Shown: positions 25,811 to 29,452 of the stretch, in pieces
Position numbering within the stretch: the stretch's first letter is position 1
How the letters are laid out: every line of letters starts with the position of its first letter
NCBI GenBank assembly: GCA_964420455.1
Contig: CAYQTO010000023.1
Span: forward strand, 1 to 29,452
Length of the DNA: 29,452 nucleotides
Reading direction: 5' to 3'
Origin: CAYQTO01 sp964420455
GTDB taxonomy: Bacteria > Sumerlaeota > Sumerlaeia > SLMS01
Position numbers and translations under genes: made by a program
The notes under the pieces: model-generated
Seen by the model: the letters and a program-made list of their open reading frames with translations, nothing else
What the model was told of the DNA's origin: nothing
The model's database searches: none

Positions 25811-28777
25811 ATGGCCGAACACGTCTACGATCCCATCGCCGTCGAGAAAAAATGGCAGGAATGGTGGGACGCGAACGGCATCAACGAGATCGATCTCGCG
25901 AAGGCCCCCAACCCCTATTACGTGCTCATGATGTTTCCCTACCCGAGCGCGGAGGGCCTCCACGTGGGCAATGTCTACGCCTTCACCGGGGCGGACGTGT
26001 ACGGCCGCCACATGCGCCTCCGGGGGTACGACGTGTTTGAGCCCATCGGCTTCGATGCCTTTGGCATGCACAGCGAGATGTTCGCGCAGAAGGTCGGCCG
26101 CCACCCGGCGGATCTCGTTCCCTCGAGCGTCCGCAACTTCACGCGCCAGCTCCGCATGATGGGCTTCATGTTTGACTGGCGCCGCACCGTCGATACCACC
26201 ACCCCCGAGTACTACAAGTGGACCCAGTGGGTCTTCCTCCAGCTGTACAAGGCGGGCCTGGTCTATCGCGACGTAAAGGAGGTCAACTTCGCCCCGTCGA
26301 TTGGCAGCGTGATCTCCGACGAGCAGGTGATGCCGGACGGCACCTTCGAGCGCGACGGGACGCCGGTGGAGCGCCGCCAGCTGCCCTGTTGGTTCTTTCG
26401 CATCACCGAGTTCGCGGACCGGTTGCTCGACAACCACGAGTGGCTGGACTGGTCGGAGACGACGAAGAAGAAGCAGATCGAGTGGATTGGCCGGAGCGAG
26501 GGTGCGGAGGTAGACTTCGCGGTGGTGCCTCGTACGGCGGGCTCCGCGGCGCGGGACGCGGAACCGTCGCCCTGGACGGCGGACGAGGATCCGGACGCGA
26601 TCGTCCGCGAGCGAGAGATGGCGCAGGCGGCGGGCCTGGAGCTGGTGGACCTCGACACCCGGTCCGTCGACGAGTCGGTCGCCCGCCGCATCTCCCGCGA
26701 TACCGCCCTTTCCTACCGGGTCCTCCCCCTCGAGGAGGAGGAGGGCGTGGTCACCCTGGCAACGTCGAATCCCCTTCTGGTCCCCGCCCTGCGCCAGGCC
26801 TGGAACGTCTATACGAAGGCTCGCCACGGCAGGGGCGTGGCGGAGCTGTTTCCGGGATGGGCGGCGGATGCGGAGTCGTTGCGCGAGCGTCTCGGCGCGC
26901 GGGAACTTCGCTTCGCCTGGAGCGGTGACTCCCAGCTCCGCGCCGCCATTGACCGGCTGAAGCTCCAGCATCGCATCCGCGTCTATACAACCCGTCCCGA
27001 CACGCTCTTCGGGGCGACCTACATGGTCCTCTCGCCCGAGCACCCGCTGGTCGATGTGATCGCCGCACCGGAGAAGCGCGAGGAGATTGCCCGCTATCGG
27101 GCGGAGGCGGCCGCCAAGAGCACGGAGGAGCGCACCGCCGCCGAGAAGGAAAAGACCGGCGTGGACATCGGCGCACGGGCCCTTAATCCGGTCAACGGCG
27201 AGGAAATCCCCGTGTATATCTCCGACTACGTGCTGATGGGCTACGGCACGGGGGCGATCATGGCGGTCCCGGCGCACGACGAGCGGGACTTCGCCTTCGC
27301 GACGAAGTTCGGCCTGCCGATCCGCGCGGTGATCAACCCGGACCCCAGGGCGCTCGCGGCCCTGGACGCCATCGGCGAGGACCAGAAGGACCGGAAGTCG
27401 CCGGAGGAGATGCGGGCGGCGGTCCTGCAGGGGCAACTTTGCTGGTCCGGCCCGGGCAAGGGCATCAACTCCGCCAACGACGAAGTGTCGCTCGACGGGC
27501 TCGAGGTCGACGAGGCGAAGGCCCGCATCACCCGCTGGCTCGAGGAGAAGGGCCTCGGTGTCTACAAGCGCACCTACCGCCTGCGCGACTGGGGCATCAG
27601 CCGCCAGCGCTACTGGGGCCCGCCGGTCCCGATCGTCTACGACGAGCACGGCGAGCCCCACCCGGTTCCCGAGGACCAGCTGCCGGTGCTCCTGCCCGAG
27701 ACCGACGACCTCGTGGCTCCGGGTGACGGCCGCGGGCCCCTCGCCAAGTGCGCCGACTGGGTCCATGTCGAGATCGACGGCAAGTCCTTCCGTCGCGAGA
27801 CTGACGTCATGGACAACTTCCTCGATTCCGCCTGGTACTTTCTCCGCTACGTCTCGGCCACGGATCCCGACCGCGCCTACGACCCCGACCTCATCCGCAA
27901 GTGGCTCCCGGTCGACATGTACATCGGCGGCAACGAGCACGCCGTCCTCCACCTCATGTATACACGGTTTGTCTGCATGGGATTGGACAAGGCCGGGGCG
28001 CTCGGGATGGGCGCACGCGACGAGATGAAGGATCGCGCCGAGCCTTTCCGCCGCTTTCGCGCCCATGGCCTCATCACCAAGGATGGGGCAAAGATGTCCA
28101 AGTCCAAGGGCAACATCGTGAACCCCGACGCCTATGTCGAGGAATGGGGCGCCGACACGCTGCGGATGTACCTGCTTTTCCTTGGGCCGTATACACAGGG
28201 CGGCGACTTCCGCGACAAGGACATCCAGGGCATCCGCCGGTTCCTCAACCGCCTCCACCAATGGTACATGGACAAGGATCAGCCGGTGGTGCCGGACGGC
28301 GAGTTGCCCAAGGACCTCCGTGTGAAGACGCACCAAACCCTCAAGAAGGTCCGCGAGTGCATGGAAAGCCTGTCGTACAACACGGCGATATCGGGGCTGA
28401 TGGAGTTGTTCAATGTGGCTCGCGGTGCCGGGGCGACGAGCGAGTTCGTCCGCGAGGTTCTCCTGCTCGGGCTGGCTCCCTTCGCGCCGCACTTTGCCGA
28501 GGAGATCTGGCGCGAGGCGCTCGGCCGCGACGGCAGCGTCTGGACCCACGGCAGCCTGCCGGAATACGATCCCGCCCTCACCGTCGCCGACGAGGTGGAG
28601 ATCGTCCTCCAACTGAAGGGAAAGATCAAGGACCGGGTGGTCGTCCCGCGGGAGGCGGGCGAGGAGGAACTGCGGGCGGTGGCGCTCGCAAACGCCCGGA
28701 TTCAGGAGGCCCTCGCCGGGGGCGAACCCCGCAAGGTCATCGTGGTGCCCGGCCGCCTGGTCAACGTGATCGCCTGA
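25811..28777 (+). CDS. leuS: Leucyl-tRNA synthetase with an inserted MshEN/GspE_N-like domain
   Basis: A 988-residue class I synthetase, about 120-170 residues longer than usual. The start at ATG 25811 has AGGAG about ten bases upstream. Motifs in order: a HIGH variant HVGN (51-54), then FDAFGMHSE. The zinc-knuckle region (about 157-190) has lost its cysteines. SETTKKKQIEWIGRSEGAEVDF leads up to the insertion at about 240-387. The CP1 editing domain follows, with TTRPDTLFGATY (393-404) and GYGTGAIMAVPAHDERD. Later come DWGISRQRYWGPPVP, KMSKSKGN (K761) and an anticodon-binding domain with C-terminal VVVPREAGEEEL. Catalytic and editing motifs are intact, so the enzyme should be functional. It stops six bases before the convergent epimerase stop. 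Confidence 0.97.
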   Translation: MAEHVYDPIAVEKKWQEWWDANGINEIDLAKAPNPYYVLMMFPYPSAEGLHVGNVYAFTGADVYGRHMRLRGYDVFEPIGFDAFGMHSEMFAQKVGRHPADLVPSSVRNFTRQLRMMGFMFDWRRTVDTTTPEYYKWTQWVFLQLYKAGLVYRDVKEVNFAPSIGSVISDEQVMPDGTFERDGTPVERRQLPCWFFRITEFADRLLDNHEWLDWSETTKKKQIEWIGRSEGAEVDFAVVPRTAGSAARDAEPSPWTADEDPDAIVREREMAQAAGLELVDLDTRSVDESVARRISRDTALSYRVLPLEEEEGVVTLATSNPLLVPALRQAWNVYTKARHGRGVAELFPGWAADAESLRERLGARELRFAWSGDSQLRAAIDRLKLQHRIRVYTTRPDTLFGATYMVLSPEHPLVDVIAAPEKREEIARYRAEAAAKSTEERTAAEKEKTGVDIGARALNPVNGEEIPVYISDYVLMGYGTGAIMAVPAHDERDFAFATKFGLPIRAVINPDPRALAALDAIGEDQKDRKSPEEMRAAVLQGQLCWSGPGKGINSANDEVSLDGLEVDEAKARITRWLEEKGLGVYKRTYRLRDWGISRQRYWGPPVPIVYDEHGEPHPVPEDQLPVLLPETDDLVAPGDGRGPLAKCADWVHVEIDGKSFRRETDVMDNFLDSAWYFLRYVSATDPDRAYDPDLIRKWLPVDMYIGGNEHAVLHLMYTRFVCMGLDKAGALGMGARDEMKDRAEPFRRFRAHGLITKDGAKMSKSKGNIVNPDAYVEEWGADTLRMYLLFLGPYTQGGDFRDKDIQGIRRFLNRLHQWYMDKDQPVVPDGELPKDLRVKTHQTLKKVRECMESLSYNTAISGLMELFNVARGAGATSEFVREVLLLGLAPFAPHFAEEIWREALGRDGSVWTHGSLPEYDPALTVADEVEIVLQLKGKIKDRVVVPREAGEEELRAVALANARIQEALAGGEPRKVIVVPGRLVNVIA
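26528..26971 (+). other. In-frame coding insertion: MshEN / T2SS-ATPase N-terminal-like domain inside leuS
   Basis: These codons encode LeuRS residues about 240-387, which have no counterpart in ordinary LeuRS. Usually AEVDF is followed within about ten residues by the strand leading to TTRPDTLFGATY. The block begins with a linker (to about 262). MAQAAGLELVDLDT (270-283), SVDESVARRIS, AlsYRVLPL (299-307) and VTLATSNPL (314-322) follow, the residue pattern of PF05157 domains of GspE/PilB/MshE. After about 35 extra residues, GARELRFAWSGDSQLRAAI (362-380) resembles the closing strand and helix of the same domain. The N-terminal RLGxxL-type c-di-GMP motif of MshEN is not evident. G+C content and frame match the host gene. 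Confidence 0.75.
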
Positions 28778-28783
28778 CCGGCC

Positions 28784-29242
28784 TCAGCGGTCCTTGCGCG
28801 ACCAGTCGTACGGGATTCCGCCGGTGTGCGGGTCGATGCGGTGCTCGTCCGGATTCGCGTAGTTGTATGGCTCGGTTACCGTGTTGATGACGACCGCCTC
28901 GGTCTCGCTGATGCACTTGAACCCGTGATAGACGAGGTTGGGGATCTCGACGAGGATCGGTTTGTGCACGCCCATGTAGAAGGTGTTGGTCTCGCCCCGG
29001 GTGGGGGAATCCTCGCGATCGTCGTAGAGCCCGAGCTGGATCATGCCGAACAGACAGACGAAGTGATCGGTCTGGAGGCGGTGGTAGTGCCAGGCTTTCA
29101 CCACCCCGGGAAAGGCGGTGGTCATATAGACCTGGCCGAATTTGGTGTTCAGCCCCTCATCATCGCAGCGAAGAATTTCCATCAGCCGGCCGCGATCGTC
29201 GCAGTGGACGTTGAGCTTCTTGATTTGGACTCCGTGAATCAT
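28784..29242 (-). CDS. dTDP-4-dehydrorhamnose 3,5-epimerase-family (RmlC-like) cupin
   Basis: A 152-residue cupin-fold protein. The N-terminus (HCDDRGRLMEILR) and the GVVKAWHYHRLQTDHFVCLFG stretch, with the histidines of the active-site region, match the RmlC-type sugar epimerase family, as does IPNLVYHGFKCISETEAVVIN. True RmlC is about 180 residues, so this is a shorter family member and the substrate may not be dTDP-4-keto-6-deoxyglucose. Such proteins act in nucleotide-sugar pathways for O-antigen or exopolysaccharide. GGAGG lies eight bases before ATG 29242. The ATG overlaps the stop of the upstream gene (ATGA), so both are one operon. Confidence 0.87.
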   Translation of the reverse strand: MIHGVQIKKLNVHCDDRGRLMEILRCDDEGLNTKFGQVYMTTAFPGVVKAWHYHRLQTDHFVCLFGMIQLGLYDDREDSPTRGETNTFYMGVHKPILVEIPNLVYHGFKCISETEAVVINTVTEPYNYANPDEHRIDPHTGGIPYDWSRKDR

Positions 29243-29452
29243 GCGGTGGCCTCCGTGGGCGCGTTGACGGGTGTGTCTGCGGTCGGCTTCGTCGGTTTCT
29301 CGCCGAGTCGTGACGCCGCAAAGGTGATCGAGAACCCAAAGGCGATGAGGGCGGCGACGAGCACGGCGCGGGTGGCAAAGAATTCCGTGTTGGGCACGAC
29401 GAGGAGTTCCACTTCGCGGGTGCCCTCCGGGGGATCGGAGGCGAGCCGGCGC
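29239..29452 (-). CDS. C-terminal part of a membrane protein, continues beyond the window
   Basis: About 70 codons are visible, ending at TGA 29239-29241, which shares ATGA with the epimerase start. The order is a soluble stretch (SDPPEGTREVELLVVPNTE), one membrane helix (FFATRAVLVAALIAFGFSITFAA), then a Pro/Thr/Lys-rich cytoplasmic-type tail. A membrane helix close to the C-terminus next to a sugar epimerase would fit a polysaccharide chain-length or export protein, but too little is visible to name it. The frame is supported by the overlap and by the hydrophobic segment. Confidence 0.55.
   Translation of the reverse strand, partial: RRLASDPPEGTREVELLVVPNTEFFATRAVLVAALIAFGFSITFAASRLGEKPTKPTADTPVNAPTEATA

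Overview
The window is G+C-rich (about 65% by eye) bacterial chromosome. It is densely packed on both strands, mostly with housekeeping genes. Lipoprotein signal peptides, a periplasmic-type double thioredoxin protein, a peptide-binding lipoprotein and a polysaccharide-type sugar epimerase point to a diderm (Gram-negative) organism. The cysteine-poor L33, the Y-x-G-x-W repeat lipoprotein and the LeuRS type resemble what is seen in Planctomycetes/Verrucomicrobia-like and neighbouring uncultured phyla. No rRNA, tRNA, CRISPR array, phage or insertion sequence was seen, so I do not assign a phylum.

Layout. 1-2592 (+): an open frame that looks chimeric, with an FG-GAP/VCBS surface-protein fragment joined to an FAD-linked oxidase/Fe-S (GlcD-GlcF-like) protein that lacks the start of its FAD domain. 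2837-8498 (+): a C4 zinc-ribbon coiled-coil protein, a repeat lipoprotein, a Pro/Tyr/Gln-rich membrane protein, FtsH, and an exported helical-repeat protein. 8488-9114 (-): a secreted protein of unknown function. 9289-12042 (+): a DinG-type helicase with an N-terminal JAB/JAMM domain. A strong bidirectional terminator separates it from groES-groEL (-), which has a very good sigma-54-type -24/-12 element upstream. rpmG (-) with its own terminator and a soluble GAF-histidine kinase (-) follow. valS (+) is next, then a purD-pyrR-thioredoxin operon (-) coupled by ATGA overlaps. A lower-G+C GT39-type glycosyltransferase (+) and an oppA-like lipoprotein (-) come after it. leuS (+) follows, then an RmlC-like epimerase (-) coupled to a membrane protein that runs off the right edge.

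Most interesting item: the leucyl-tRNA synthetase is about 150 residues longer than usual. The extra block sits at the entrance of the CP1 editing domain and reads like a MshEN / type II secretion ATPase N-terminal (GspE_N) domain. I know of no such domain in an aminoacyl-tRNA synthetase. Secondary items are the JAB-DinG fusion, the apparent chimera at the left edge, the sigma-54-like groESL promoter, an over-represented octamer (GTATAGAC/GTCTATAC), and the compositionally foreign glycosyltransferase.

Functional themes are translation and proteostasis (ValRS, LeuRS, L33, GroESL, FtsH), nucleotide metabolism (PurD, PyrR) and envelope biology (lipoproteins, glycosyltransferase, epimerase, peptide uptake). 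Apart from the operons named, the genes do not form one pathway.
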